A stretch of 41,415 nucleotides of DNA from Actinomycetes bacterium (GCA_021807265.1 JAKAPH010000003.1:1-41415), one strand, 5' to 3'. Shown: positions 1 to 9,382, counted from the stretch's first letter. The notes: a model not told the origin generated them from the sequence alone. Numbers and translations are program-made.

Positions 1-48
1 GAAGTGCACGCCCGAGTCCAACAGTTCTTGCAGTGTGACCAACGCCAC
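1..48 (-). CDS. rpsB: 30S ribosomal protein S2, N-terminal fragment (runs off window)
   Basis: Reverse complement of 1-48 reads GTG GCG TTG GTC ACA CTG CAA GAA CTG TTG GAC TCG GGC GTG CAC TTC = MALVTLQELLDSGVHF, the characteristic S2 N-terminus; AAGGA Shine-Dalgarno at 56-60. Confidence 0.93.
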   Translation of the reverse strand, partial: MALVTLQELLDSGVHF

Positions 49-120
49 GTTCGTATCCTTCCGTTCGGTTACTGACGCCCTGGGGAGCACCACGAACGGT
101 GACCGCACGAAACCCCAAGG
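49..120 (-). promoter_or_regulatory. Putative structured 5' leader of rpsB
   Basis: Hairpin CACC-GUUCGU-GGUG (88-101, minus strand), outer UGGGG/CCCCA pairing (81-85/113-117), two CGAAC copies flanking the SD. Confidence 0.4.
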
Positions 121-171
121 CCCAATTAAACGCCCACCCACTGTGGGAAGGCTCCAGCCATGCTAGTCGAT

Positions 172-1080
172 TCAGCCTCGGGGATGAGTCTGACGGTGCA
201 CGTTCTGCAGTCGGGACTTGGAAACGTGGGTGTAGAGCTGGGTCGTCGTGAGGCTCTCGTGACCGAGCAGTTCCTGGACGACGCGCAGATCGGCGCCCCC
301 CTCGAGCAGGTGCGTCGCGTAGGTGTGGCGCAGCGCGTGGGGATAGACGTGGCCCCTCGCCACCCGCCGGTCCAGTAGCCGGCGCACGTCGCGGGGGCCC
401 AGGCGGTGACCCCGACGATTCAAGAAGAGCGCGTCGCCGGGCGAGTCCGTGGTGGCGACCTCGTCGCGGCCGTCTTCCAGCCACAGCCGCAGCGCGTCGA
501 ACCCGCGATCGTGCAGGGGCACGAGCCGCTCCTTTCGCCCCTTGCCGAGCACCCGCAGCAGCCGCCGGGTCCAGTCGACGCTGCCGGTGTCGAGTCCGCA
601 GAGCTCCGAGACGCGCACGCCCGCCCCGTAGAGGACTTCGCACACCGCTCGGTCGAGGAGGGCCCACGGGTCGTCCCCCCACTCCTCGTCGAGCAGTGAC
701 TCGAGCTGCTCGCGCACCACGATGGTGGGCAGGCTCGAGGTGGGCCGGGGCGCGAGCAGTCGCGACGACGGATCGGCGTCGATCACCCCGCGCGAGACCA
801 ACCAGGCGAAATAGGTGCGCAGCGACGCGCGCCGACGTCCGATCGAGGTCCGCGCATCGCCGCGCTCGGACAGCCACACGAGGTAGGCGCGCAGATCGCG
901 GGCGCCCACGGCCTCCGGGGTGCGCAGACCCTTCTCGTTCGCCCAGTCGACGAATCGCGATACGTCCCCGCCGTAGGCGCGAACGGTCGCCGGCGAGCGG
1001 TCCGCGGCGCGCAGCATCGCGACGAATCCCTCAATCCCCCAGTTCGCGACTGGTGGCCCGCCAGGCAGCGACTCCGACAC
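172..1080 (-). CDS. xerC: Tyrosine recombinase XerC/D family
   Basis: N-terminal SAM-like domain; catalytic R...HALRHTYATHLLEGGADLRVVQELLGHESLTTTQLYTH signature; adjacent to rpsB as in other actinobacteria. Confidence 0.92.
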   Translation of the reverse strand: MSESLPGGPPVANWGIEGFVAMLRAADRSPATVRAYGGDVSRFVDWANEKGLRTPEAVGARDLRAYLVWLSERGDARTSIGRRRASLRTYFAWLVSRGVIDADPSSRLLAPRPTSSLPTIVVREQLESLLDEEWGDDPWALLDRAVCEVLYGAGVRVSELCGLDTGSVDWTRRLLRVLGKGRKERLVPLHDRGFDALRLWLEDGRDEVATTDSPGDALFLNRRGHRLGPRDVRRLLDRRVARGHVYPHALRHTYATHLLEGGADLRVVQELLGHESLTTTQLYTHVSKSRLQNVHRQTHPRG

Positions 1081-1086
1081 GTCCCC

Positions 1087-1092
1087 AGGCTA
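1087..1092 (-). promoter_or_regulatory. Candidate -10 (TAGCCT) 6 nt before xerC GTG start (leaderless)
   Basis: Minus strand reads TAGCCT-GGGGAC-GTG. Confidence 0.5.
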
Positions 1093-1152
1093 CCGACAGC
1101 CTCGGCGCGGACCCACGACCTAGGTAGTCTTGCCATGACTAAAGGAGTGTTG

Positions 1153-1827
1153 GTGCCGCGAATCCTGATCATCGAGGACGACGACCACATCCGCACGGCC
1201 CTTCGCCTGATGTTCGAGGGCAAAGACTTCACCGTCGACGACGCCTCCACCGGCGAGGTCGGCGTCTCGCTCTTCCAGCGCATGACCCCCGACATCGCGA
1301 TCATCGACGTCATGCTGCCCGGCATGACCGGCTTCGAGACCTGCCAGACCCTGCGCCAGTCGAGCGACCTGCCGATCGTCATCGTGTCGGCGCGCGACGA
1401 GACCGCCGACGTGGTGCTCGGGCTCGAATCGGGCGCTGACGACTACGTGACCAAGCCCTTCATTCCCGAAGAGCTGCTCGCGAGGGTCCGCGCCCACCTG
1501 CGGCGCCGACCCGACAAGACAACGCGCGCCTTCAAACTGGGCAACCTCCACGTCGTGCCCGACGAGGGCGTCGTGCGCCACGACGACGGGACCGAGCTGC
1601 ACCTCACCTCGACCGAGTTCCGCCTGCTGATCGACCTGGCGTCGGCCGACGGGCGGGTGCTGTCGCGCGAGGACTTGCTCGAGCGGGTTTGGGGCTACGA
1701 CTACTTCGGCGACAGCCGACTCGTCGACGTGCACATTCGTCGACTTCGCACGAAGATCGAACCCGACCCGAGCAACCCAAACTTCTTGGTGACCGTGCGC
1801 GGGGCGGGGTACAAGCTGGTGCTCTAG
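1153..1827 (+). CDS. mtrA: OmpR/PhoB-family response regulator, MtrA-like
   Basis: Receiver (IIEDDDHIRTAL, DVMLPGMTGFE, KPF) plus winged-helix domain (VHIRRLRTKIEPDPSNPNFLVTVRGAGYKL); AAAGGAG SD at 1141-1147 favours GTG 1153 over ATG 1135. Confidence 0.88.
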   Translation: MPRILIIEDDDHIRTALRLMFEGKDFTVDDASTGEVGVSLFQRMTPDIAIIDVMLPGMTGFETCQTLRQSSDLPIVIVSARDETADVVLGLESGADDYVTKPFIPEELLARVRAHLRRRPDKTTRAFKLGNLHVVPDEGVVRHDDGTELHLTSTEFRLLIDLASADGRVLSREDLLERVWGYDYFGDSRLVDVHIRRLRTKIEPDPSNPNFLVTVRGAGYKLVL

Positions 1828-3218
1828 TGCGGCGCCGGAGCCTGCGACTGCGCCTGCTCGCCACCTTCGGGCTGGGGGCGCTCCTGCTGAGCTCGGTCTT
1901 CGTCGCAGTCACCTTCCTCGGCGTCCAGCGGGTGCTGATCAACAACCAGCAGCAGACCGACCTGAAGCAGAGCTACGTGAACGCGGCGCTCATCCGCTCG
2001 ACGCTGTACTCGTCGCCGCCGGACCTCGCCAACCAGCTCAACTCCATCGAGCGCGCGACCGACTCGAGCATCCTCGTGCACACCCACCACCAGTGGCTCT
2101 CGCGCAGCAACGGGGCGGCCCTGGGCGACGTGACCAAGACCATCATTTCGATGGTCGACCGCGGCCACGTGGTCCAGCAGACCCTCGACGTCCAGGGACA
2201 CCTCATCTTCGTCGTCGGCGTGCCGATCCCCGCGGTCGAGACCCAGGTCTTCGAGGTGTTCAAACTGGGCGGGCTGGAGAACACCCTGCGCACGCTGGTC
2301 ACCGTCCTCGGCCTGGGCGCGATCCTCACCTCGCTGATCGGGCTCGCCGGGGGCCTGTGGGTGTCGCGGCGCGCCGTGCGCCCGCTCGAGCGCGTCTCGG
2401 CCGCCGCAGCGGCGATCGCCGACGGGGATCTCGCGACGCGGCTCTCGATCACCCAGGCCGACCAGGAGGTCGAACAGCTGACCGAGTCGTTCAACACGAT
2501 GGTGAGTCGTCTCGTGGACCGGCTCGAACGCGACGCGCGCTTCGCGAGCGACGTCAGCCACGAGCTGCGCTCGCCGCTCACGACCCTCGCGACGACCGCC
2601 TCGGTCCTCCAGCAGCACCGCAGCGATCTCTCGATCGCCGGGCGCGAGAGCCTCGACATCTTGATCGCCGACCTCGCGATCTTCCAGTCGCTCGTCGACG
2701 ACCTGCTCGAACTCGCGCGCATCGACGCGGGCGCCGCGCCCCACGTCATCGAGCACGTTCCCGCCATTGAACTCGTTCGCCAGTCGGCTCGCAGCGCCGC
2801 CCAGCGCCACGGCCTGCCCGTGCCACTCATCCAGGTCGGCGCGACGGTGCACAACCCCTACGTCCACGTCGACCGTCGCCGGTTCGAGCGCATCATGACC
2901 AATCTCGTCTCCAACGCCGAGCGCTACGCCCACGGGGTCATCGCGATCCGCCTCGACGAGGCCGACGATCGGCTCGTCATCAACGTCGACGACGACGGTC
3001 CCGGTGTCGCGCCCAACGAGCGCGACCTGATCTTTGACCGCTTCTTCCGCGGGCGCGCGGCCAACGACCGCGGTGTCGTGCGCGGAACCGGCCTCGGACT
3101 CGCCCTCGTGCGCGACCACGTCTCGGCCTTCGGCGGATCGATCAGCGCGCTCGAGAGCCCCGAGGGTGGCACGCGGATCCAGATCCGCCTCCCGATCTCC
3201 GAGGGGGTGGCCGAGTGA
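1827..3218 (+). CDS. mtrB: HAMP-containing sensor histidine kinase, MtrB-like
   Basis: TM segments, HAMP, DVSHELRSPLTTL phosphoacceptor, GTGLGLALV ATP-binding box; GTG start overlaps the mtrA stop by 1 nt. Confidence 0.88.
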   Translation: MRRRSLRLRLLATFGLGALLLSSVFVAVTFLGVQRVLINNQQQTDLKQSYVNAALIRSTLYSSPPDLANQLNSIERATDSSILVHTHHQWLSRSNGAALGDVTKTIISMVDRGHVVQQTLDVQGHLIFVVGVPIPAVETQVFEVFKLGGLENTLRTLVTVLGLGAILTSLIGLAGGLWVSRRAVRPLERVSAAAAAIADGDLATRLSITQADQEVEQLTESFNTMVSRLVDRLERDARFASDVSHELRSPLTTLATTASVLQQHRSDLSIAGRESLDILIADLAIFQSLVDDLLELARIDAGAAPHVIEHVPAIELVRQSARSAAQRHGLPVPLIQVGATVHNPYVHVDRRRFERIMTNLVSNAERYAHGVIAIRLDEADDRLVINVDDDGPGVAPNERDLIFDRFFRGRAANDRGVVRGTGLGLALVRDHVSAFGGSISALESPEGGTRIQIRLPISEGVAE

Positions 3219-3793
3219 ACCGGGCGCGCGTCGCCGCCGCACTGATCGTCGCCTCGGTCCTGCTGAGTTCGTGCACCCTCGTGCCGACCTCGAAGACCCC
3301 GTCGCGCATCAACCCCGCCGCGGTCCCCCTCGGCCTGCTCGGCAAGACGATCCCCGGCACCGCGAACGGGCACGTGATCTTCATCACCCAGCCCGTCTAC
3401 ATCGTGGACGCGACGGGCCACCTCGCCCCCTCGAGCCGGATCGTCCCCTCGCCCCCGACCCTGTCGTCGGTGTTGCGCGAACTGATCCTCGGGCCGACCG
3501 ACATCGAGGTCGGCACCGGCTACACGAGCGCCCTGCCGAACAACCTCGTGGTCACCCAGGCGACGATCGTCAAGGGCGTCGGGATCATCGACCTGACCCG
3601 TTCGCTCTCGTCCATCCCCCGCCAGCAACTAATCCTCGCGGTGGGTCAGCTGACCCTGACCGCCTTCGGCGTGGGGGCGGTGCGCGGCATCCGCATCACG
3701 GTGAACGGAACGCCCGAGAAGCTGCCGCTGCCTGACGGCAAGATGGCCAAACTCGTCACCGCGACCGACTTCCAGTCGTTGCTCAACGGTTAG
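3215..3793 (+). CDS. GerMN-domain lipoprotein (short LpqB-like)
   Basis: Lipobox VLLSSC; GerMN-like region; GTGA overlap with mtrB-like gene; same position as lpqB in mtrAB-lpqB. Confidence 0.8.
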   Translation: MNRARVAAALIVASVLLSSCTLVPTSKTPSRINPAAVPLGLLGKTIPGTANGHVIFITQPVYIVDATGHLAPSSRIVPSPPTLSSVLRELILGPTDIEVGTGYTSALPNNLVVTQATIVKGVGIIDLTRSLSSIPRQQLILAVGQLTLTAFGVGAVRGIRITVNGTPEKLPLPDGKMAKLVTATDFQSLLNG

Positions 3794-4152
3794 CGACGGT
3801 ACGCGGTGGCCGCGTTCCAGAGGTGCTCGAGGTCGTAGTAGTCGCGCGTCGCCTCGTCAAAGACGTGCACGATCACGTCGCCGTAGTCGAGCGCGATCCA
3901 CTCGGCCTCCATGGTCCCCTCGACGTGGATTGGCTTGACGCCGAGGGCGACGGCGACGAGGCGCTCCACCTCCTCGGCGATCGCGCGGACCTGGCGGTCC
4001 GTACGACCCGAGGCGATGACGAGCGCGTCGAAGGAATCGACCAACGCACGCATGTCGATGACGACGACGTCCTGGGCCAACTTCTCCTCGGCGCCGGCGA
4101 CCGCGGCGCTAACGAGCTCCGAAACGTAAGCCGCGAAGACCCCGGGCGCCAC
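3790..4152 (-). CDS. rsfS: Ribosomal silencing factor RsfS
   Basis: VIDMRALVDSFDALVIASGRTDRQVRAIAEEVE...EWIALDYGDVIVHVFDEATRDYYDLEHLW. Confidence 0.95.
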   Translation of the reverse strand: MAPGVFAAYVSELVSAAVAGAEEKLAQDVVVIDMRALVDSFDALVIASGRTDRQVRAIAEEVERLVAVALGVKPIHVEGTMEAEWIALDYGDVIVHVFDEATRDYYDLEHLWNAATAYRR

Positions 4153-4175
4153 GACGGTGCGCGACGCGATCTCGC

Positions 4176-4364
4176 TCAGTGGACCACCCCGATCACGATC
4201 AACGCCGCCGCGAAGGGAATCGCCAACGCGCCGATACCGACCATGGACCAGCGCTGCCTGGCTCGACGCACGTCGGCGCGGCGCCGGGGGGCGGGCTCGA
4301 GCAACGTGTAGCGCGCCGCGCGTGGACTGGTCACATCAAAGTTTCGAACCGCCATGTCGGTCAA
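4176..4364 (-). CDS. Small basic single-TM protein of unknown function
   Basis: 62 aa; Arg-rich stretch followed by one hydrophobic helix (MVGIGALAIPFAAALIVIGVV); tightly packed between nadD and rsfS. Confidence 0.6.
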   Translation of the reverse strand: MTDMAVRNFDVTSPRAARYTLLEPAPRRRADVRRARQRWSMVGIGALAIPFAAALIVIGVVH

Positions 4365-4367
4365 ACC

Positions 4368-4937
4368 TTATCCCCGGAATCCCTCGAAGAGCGGAATGAC
4401 GCCTTCGGGCACGTATTCGCGGAGATTCTCGTGGTCCGGGTGGGTATCGCGAATGTAGGTGCTCGACAGGTCGACCGGCTCCATCGCGATCTCGTAGGTG
4501 ACCCAGCCGTTCGGCAGGGTCGGCGCGCGACCCGGTCGCGGCACCACGCCGACGCGCACCATGGTCCGCAGCACCGTCGCGTCGTGCCAGCGGTCCAGCT
4601 GTGAGGCCAGGTCTGCCCCAATGATGAGGTCGACCTCATCGGCCTCGGTGAGCAGCTCGCGCACGGTGTCGATCGTGTAGGACGGTCCCGCTCGACGGAT
4701 CTCGCGGTCCGACACGACCACGAGGTCCAGGCCCTCGAAGGCGGCCTTGGCCATAGCGAGGCGCAACGGAGCCGGGCGCACCGACCCGTGCTCGCTCTTT
4801 TGGTACGGGTCGCCCGCGACCGTGACCTCGATCCGATTGAACCGGTGACTGCGGGCCGCCGCCCGCAGCGCGGCGACGTGTCCAAAGTGTGGCGGGTCGA
4901 AGGTCCCCCCAAAGAGACCGAGGCGCCGTAGTGTCAC
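4368..4937 (-). CDS. nadD: Nicotinate-nucleotide adenylyltransferase
   Basis: [15 protein letters not shown] nucleotidyltransferase motif, SSTYIRD C-terminal motif. Confidence 0.94.
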   Translation of the reverse strand: MTLRRLGLFGGTFDPPHFGHVAALRAAARSHRFNRIEVTVAGDPYQKSEHGSVRPAPLRLAMAKAAFEGLDLVVVSDREIRRAGPSYTIDTVRELLTEADEVDLIIGADLASQLDRWHDATVLRTMVRVGVVPRPGRAPTLPNGWVTYEIAMEPVDLSSTYIRDTHPDHENLREYVPEGVIPLFEGFRG

Positions 4938-4943
4938 GGGCCA

Positions 4944-4949
4944 ACTCTA
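4944..4949 (-). promoter_or_regulatory. Candidate -10 (TAGAGT) 6 nt before nadD GTG start (leaderless)
   Basis: Minus strand TAGAGT-TGGCCC-GTG. Confidence 0.5.
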
Positions 4950-4955
4950 GGTCGA

Positions 4956-4985
4956 TTGTCTGTCGCTCGAAGAAAGCCCTACGCT
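4956..4985 (+). promoter_or_regulatory. Candidate promoter of DAHP synthase: TTGTCT-N18-TACGCT, 6 nt before ATG (leaderless)
   Basis: -35-like TTGTCT 4956-4961, -10-like TACGCT 4980-4985, ATG at 4992. Confidence 0.55.
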
Positions 4986-4991
4986 AGATAC

Positions 4992-6374
4992 ATGCAGTCG
5001 TCGCCATCAGATTGGTCGATTACGACGTGGCGGAATCGTCCGCTGCGCCAGAGTCCGGCGTGGCCCGATGCCGAGCACCTGGCGCGCGTGGAGCGCGAAC
5101 TCGCGACCAAGCCGCCACTCGTCTTTGCCGGCGAGGCTCGCCGACTCCAACAACACCTGCGCGACGTGGCCAACGGCCAGGCCTTCCTGCTGCAGGCCGG
5201 CGACTGCGCCGAATCCTTCGACGAGGGCTCCGCTGACTCGATCCGCGACAAGCTCAAGGTGATCCTGCAGATGGCCGTGGCGCTCACCTACGCCGCCGGC
5301 GTGCCGGTCGTGAAGGTGGGGCGCATCGCCGGGCAGTTCGCCAAGCCCCGCTCGGACGACTTCGAAGAGCGCGACGGGGTGCGCCTGGACGCCTTCCGGG
5401 GCCACATCGTGAACTCCGACGACTTCACCCCCGACGCGCGCCGGCCCGACCCGGACCGCCTGCTCGCCGCCTACCACCAGAGCGTGGCGACGCTGAACCT
5501 GCTGCGCGCCTTCACGACGGGTGGCTTCGCCGCCCTGTCGCGGGTGCACGCGTGGAACCAGGAGTTCGTCGCCAACTCGCTCGAGGGCAAGCGCTACGCG
5601 ATGATCGCCGACGAGATCGAGCGCGCACTGCAATTCATGATGGCCTGTGGCATCGACCTGCACGACGACACGGCGCTGCAGAGCGTCGAGTTCTACACCA
5701 GCCACGAAGCGCTGATCCTGCCCTACGAGCAGGCGCTCACGCGCCAGGACTCGCTCACCGGCGACTGGTACGACTGCTCGGCGCACATGCTCTGGATCGG
5801 GGACCGCACGCGCCAGCTGGACGGCGCGCACGTCGAGTTCCTGCGCGGGGTCTCCAACCCGCTCGGCTTGAAGGTCGGGCCGAGCATCGACGTCGACGAC
5901 CTGCGCCGGCTGGTCGAGGTGCTGAACCCCGACAACGAGCCCGGCCGGCTCACGCTCATCTCGCGGATGGGCGTGGAGCGGATCGGCGAGGCACTGCCCC
6001 CGCTCGTCGAGGCCCTGCGCGACGACGGGCGCTCGGTGGTGTGGGCCTGTGACCCGATGCACGGCAACACGTTCCGCGTGATCGGCGGCCAGAAGACCCG
6101 CCACTTCGACGACGTCCTATCCGAGACCGCCCAGTTCTTCGAGGTCCACCAGTCCCTGGGCACGTGGCCCGGCGGCCTGCACATCGAGCTGACCGGCGAC
6201 GACGTCACCGAGTGCCTCGGCGGCGGCTCGCGCCTCGACGAGGCCGACCTGGACCTCAACTACACGACGATCTGCGATCCTCGACTCAATGCGACCCAGA
6301 GCCTGGACATGGCCTTCCACGTGGCCGAGTTCCTGCAGAACTACGCCTCGGCGAGTGGCGCCCGGTCGTTGTAA
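4992..6374 (+). CDS. aroG: Class II 3-deoxy-7-phosphoheptulonate (DAHP) synthase
   Basis: [33 protein letters not shown] motifs of class II DAHPS; ATG 4992 preferred over upstream ORF start. Confidence 0.95.
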   Translation: MQSSPSDWSITTWRNRPLRQSPAWPDAEHLARVERELATKPPLVFAGEARRLQQHLRDVANGQAFLLQAGDCAESFDEGSADSIRDKLKVILQMAVALTYAAGVPVVKVGRIAGQFAKPRSDDFEERDGVRLDAFRGHIVNSDDFTPDARRPDPDRLLAAYHQSVATLNLLRAFTTGGFAALSRVHAWNQEFVANSLEGKRYAMIADEIERALQFMMACGIDLHDDTALQSVEFYTSHEALILPYEQALTRQDSLTGDWYDCSAHMLWIGDRTRQLDGAHVEFLRGVSNPLGLKVGPSIDVDDLRRLVEVLNPDNEPGRLTLISRMGVERIGEALPPLVEALRDDGRSVVWACDPMHGNTFRVIGGQKTRHFDDVLSETAQFFEVHQSLGTWPGGLHIELTGDDVTECLGGGSRLDEADLDLNYTTICDPRLNATQSLDMAFHVAEFLQNYASASGARSL

Positions 6375-7027
6375 CTGAGCAGGCGGCGCGCAGCGCCGGC
6401 GAACTCGACCTCGGTGATCGAACAGTGCTCGGTCACGAGCTTGAGCCGTTCGGCCGGCCCGCGGTGCATGACGAGTTTCATCATCTGTTCGATGACCCCA
6501 CCGTGGACGACGAGCACCACGCGCTCGCCTCGGTGGGTCTGCGCGATCCGCTCGAAGGCCTTGACGCATCGCTCGAAGAACCCCGTCCACGATTCGCCGC
6601 GCGGTGCGATGGGCTGGGCCGGGTCGACGTCCCAGTCCGGCGCCCCGAACCGGTCCTGCATCGCCGACCACGTCAGCCCGTCGGCCTCACCGGGGTGCAG
6701 CTCACACAGGTCGCAGTCGGCGTGCGCCGTGAGCCCGCTCGGCAGGCCGCGAGCGAGCAGCGACGCGGTCTCGGTGGATCGGGGCAGGACCGAGGTGTAC
6801 AGGGCCGTGACATTGCGGAATTCGCCCGAGCGAACGAGCCGGTCGGCGAGTGCCGACGCCTGCGCGCGACCCGTATCGGTCAACCCACGACAGCCGATCG
6901 GCCCACCGATGACCCCCTCGACGTTGCAGCGCGCCTCCCCGTGGCGAACGAGAACCAGTTGGGCGCCCGTCGGCGGCGCGCCACTGGTGCGCACGCTCGA
7001 GGGCGGTTCGGTCGTCCAGGCGCTCAC
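6341..7027 (-). CDS. Histidine phosphatase (phosphoglycerate mutase-like) family protein
   Basis: [12 protein letters not shown], ...[20 protein letters not shown] motifs; GTG start overlaps VWA stop (GTGA). Confidence 0.88.
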   Translation of the reverse strand: MSAWTTEPPSSVRTSGAPPTGAQLVLVRHGEARCNVEGVIGGPIGCRGLTDTGRAQASALADRLVRSGEFRNVTALYTSVLPRSTETASLLARGLPSGLTAHADCDLCELHPGEADGLTWSAMQDRFGAPDWDVDPAQPIAPRGESWTGFFERCVKAFERIAQTHRGERVVLVVHGGVIEQMMKLVMHRGPAERLKLVTEHCSITEVEFAGAARRLLSYNDRAPLAEA

Positions 7028-8442
7028 GGCAGTCCGCCGACGAAGGCCTCGAGCTGGCGAAGCGTCCGGCACTCGACCACCCGATCACAGTAGCGCTCGT
7101 ACTGGTCCACGATCGAGTCGCCGCTGTTCCAGTAGCTCGCGGGCTCCGGGTTGAGCCAGAAGACGTTGCGCGCGCGGCTGCGCAGGTCGGCGAGGACCTC
7201 AGCGTGCGCCTGGTGGTAGTTGTTGCGCGCGTCGCCCAGTATCAGCACCGTCGTTCGGCGCGTGATGTCCTTCGCGAAGTGCTCCTGGAACGTGATCAGT
7301 GCCCGGCCGTAGTCGGAGTGGCCGTCAAAGGCCACCACGTCGGCTTCGGCGTTGATGCGCGCTACCGCGACGGCGGGGTCGTCGACGCCCTCGAAGTAGT
7401 CGGTCACCTCGTCGAGTCCGTCGACGAAGACGAAGCTGCGAACCTTGGAGAACTGCGAGCTGATCGCGTGTACGAGGTGCAGGGTGAACCGGGCGAAGGA
7501 CGCTACCGACCCCGACACGTCGGCGATGACGACGATCTCGGGCTTGGCCGGCCGCGGCGGCTTGAAGCGCAGGTCGAGCGGCACGCCGCCGGTGGACAGG
7601 CTGCGGCGAACGGTGTGTCGGAGGTCGACCGGGCCGCGCCGACGGCGTCGGCGGCGGCGCGCCAGTCGCGTGGCGAGCTTGCGGCTGAGTGAGCGCAGGG
7701 CCCGCTCGAGCTGGGCCAGCTCCTCGCGATTCGCGTGCATGATGTCGAGGTCCTCGGGCAGGGGCTTGCGCACCGACTTGGCGAGCGCGTTCGCGCCGCG
7801 GTCCTGGACCAGCTGCTCGCGGATCGCGCGCTCGACGGCGCGCTTCAGGTTCTCGATCCGCGCGCGGGCTTCGTCGTGGGCGAGTCGCTTGGCCAGCTCG
7901 TCGGCCTGGTCGGCCTGCTCACCGGTCAGTCGGGCCTCGAGCCGGTCGAGTTCGAGACTGCGCAGCGTCCGGTACAGGTAGTACGTCCCGCCCACGGGTC
8001 GCCCCGGCTCCATGCCCGCGTAGCGCGACACGGCGGCGCGCGCACCGCGCACCAGCGAGGACTGGTCCCCGTCGCGCAGGGCCCGATAGAGCAGGTCCGC
8101 GAGCTGCTCGGCGCTGAGCGGGGCCGACGAACCCCCGCCCTCGCCCTGGGACTGGCCCGAGCCGGCTGCGCCGGCGTCGCCACTGGGGGTCTCGCCGTCG
8201 CGCGACTCCTCGGGCGCGGCCGGCGCGGCGCGGTCCGCGAAGAAGACGTCAAAGGCGGTGTAAAAGACTGGCAGGTGGTCGCCGTCCTTCACGAGGGTGG
8301 CCGCGAGCGCGTCGCGCAGCGCGCGGCGCTCGCCGAGGTCGATGACGCGCATCGCGCGCGCGGCGTCAACGTGCTCGGACATCGAGACCGGCAGTCCGGC
8401 CGCACGCAACTCGCCAACGAAGTCCGCGAGGACGTTAAGCAA
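7024..8442 (-). CDS. VWA domain protein, CoxE-like
   Basis: MIDAS motif IADVSGSV, Arg-rich stretch followed by VDLRHTVRRSLSTGGVPLDLRF, LILGDARNN; adjacent to MoxR ATPase. Confidence 0.88.
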   Translation of the reverse strand: MLNVLADFVGELRAAGLPVSMSEHVDAARAMRVIDLGERRALRDALAATLVKDGDHLPVFYTAFDVFFADRAAPAAPEESRDGETPSGDAGAAGSGQSQGEGGGSSAPLSAEQLADLLYRALRDGDQSSLVRGARAAVSRYAGMEPGRPVGGTYYLYRTLRSLELDRLEARLTGEQADQADELAKRLAHDEARARIENLKRAVERAIREQLVQDRGANALAKSVRKPLPEDLDIMHANREELAQLERALRSLSRKLATRLARRRRRRRRGPVDLRHTVRRSLSTGGVPLDLRFKPPRPAKPEIVVIADVSGSVASFARFTLHLVHAISSQFSKVRSFVFVDGLDEVTDYFEGVDDPAVAVARINAEADVVAFDGHSDYGRALITFQEHFAKDITRRTTVLILGDARNNYHQAHAEVLADLRSRARNVFWLNPEPASYWNSGDSIVDQYERYCDRVVECRTLRQLEAFVGGLP

Positions 8443-9382
8443 GGTTCACCGCACGACCGAGGATCTCCTTGGTCGCGCGCTCGATGTCGGACTGGTACTT
8501 GAGCAGGATGTGCAGCGTCGCGACCGTCTCCTCCGCGCCGATCTCGTCGCGTCCGAGGATCACGAGGGTCCGGGCCCAGTCGAGGGTCTCGGAGACCGAC
8601 GGCGCCTTCTTCAGGTCGAGACTGCGCAGCGACCGGACGACCTGGGCGATCTGCTGGGCGAGCGCCTCGGCGATGCCCGGCACGCGCGCCAGGATGATGT
8701 CGCGCTCGCGCTCGACGTCGGGGTACCCGATGTACAAGTAGAGGCACCGGCGCTTCAGCGCCTCGGAGAGCTCGCGGGTGTTGTTCGAGGTGAGAAAGAC
8801 CATCGGGATCTGCTGGGCCCGTACCGTCCCCAGCTCGGGAATGGAGACCTGGTACTCCGAGAGGATCTCGAGCAGCAGCGCCTCGGTCTCGAGCTCGACG
8901 CGGTCGACTTCGTCGATGAGCAGCACGACCGGGTCCGTGGCCGAGATGGCCTCGAGCAGGGGCCGCGTGAGGAGGAACTCACCGGAGAAGATGTCCTCTT
9001 CGAGTTCGCCCCAGGACTCCTGGGCCTCGCCCTCGGTCCGGCCCGCCTGGATCCGCAGCAACTGCTTGCGGTAGTTCCACTCGTAGAGCGCCTTGGACTC
9101 GTCGAGCCCCTCGTAGCACTGCAGGCGCACCAGCCGGGCGCCCGCGGCGTCGGCCACCGCCTTGGCGAGGGCCGTCTTGCCGGTACCGGCGGGGCCCTCT
9201 ACGAGCACGGGCTTGGCGAGGCGGTCGGCGAGAAAGGCCACCGACGCGATCGAGTCGTCGCTCAAGTAGTCGTTGGCGGCGAGGCGCGTGCGAACGTCGG
9301 CGGCGGACTCGAAGTGCACCGGCGGCAGGTGCTCGAGACCCAAGCGTTTGGCCAACTCCTGCCTCGGATCCAGCGACGTCAT
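8435..9382 (-). CDS. MoxR-family AAA+ ATPase
   Basis: Walker A VEGPAGTGKTALAKAV, Walker B VVLLIDEVDRVE, FLTSNNTRELSEALKRRCLYLYI; ATG overlaps proA stop (ATGA). Confidence 0.92.
   Translation of the reverse strand: MTSLDPRQELAKRLGLEHLPPVHFESAADVRTRLAANDYLSDDSIASVAFLADRLAKPVLVEGPAGTGKTALAKAVADAAGARLVRLQCYEGLDESKALYEWNYRKQLLRIQAGRTEGEAQESWGELEEDIFSGEFLLTRPLLEAISATDPVVLLIDEVDRVELETEALLLEILSEYQVSIPELGTVRAQQIPMVFLTSNNTRELSEALKRRCLYLYIGYPDVERERDIILARVPGIAEALAQQIAQVVRSLRSLDLKKAPSVSETLDWARTLVILGRDEIGAEETVATLHILLKYQSDIERATKEILGRAVNLA

Noticed and set aside
172-1080. Tyrosine recombinase as mark of an integrated element
   Set aside because: Sequence and location beside rpsB fit housekeeping XerC; no flanking att-like repeats or cargo genes
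1824-3242. 472-aa ORF antisense to the sensor kinase gene
   Set aside because: Shadow ORF caused by high-GC codon bias; composition rich in R/D/V/H without domain motifs, while the sense frame is a clear histidine kinase
5007-6104. 365-aa ORF antisense to DAHP synthase
   Set aside because: High-GC antisense artefact; sense strand has intact class II DAHPS motifs
7024-9382. CO dehydrogenase maturation locus
   Set aside because: MoxR and CoxE-like VWA are present, but no coxL/M/S or other cox genes occur in the window
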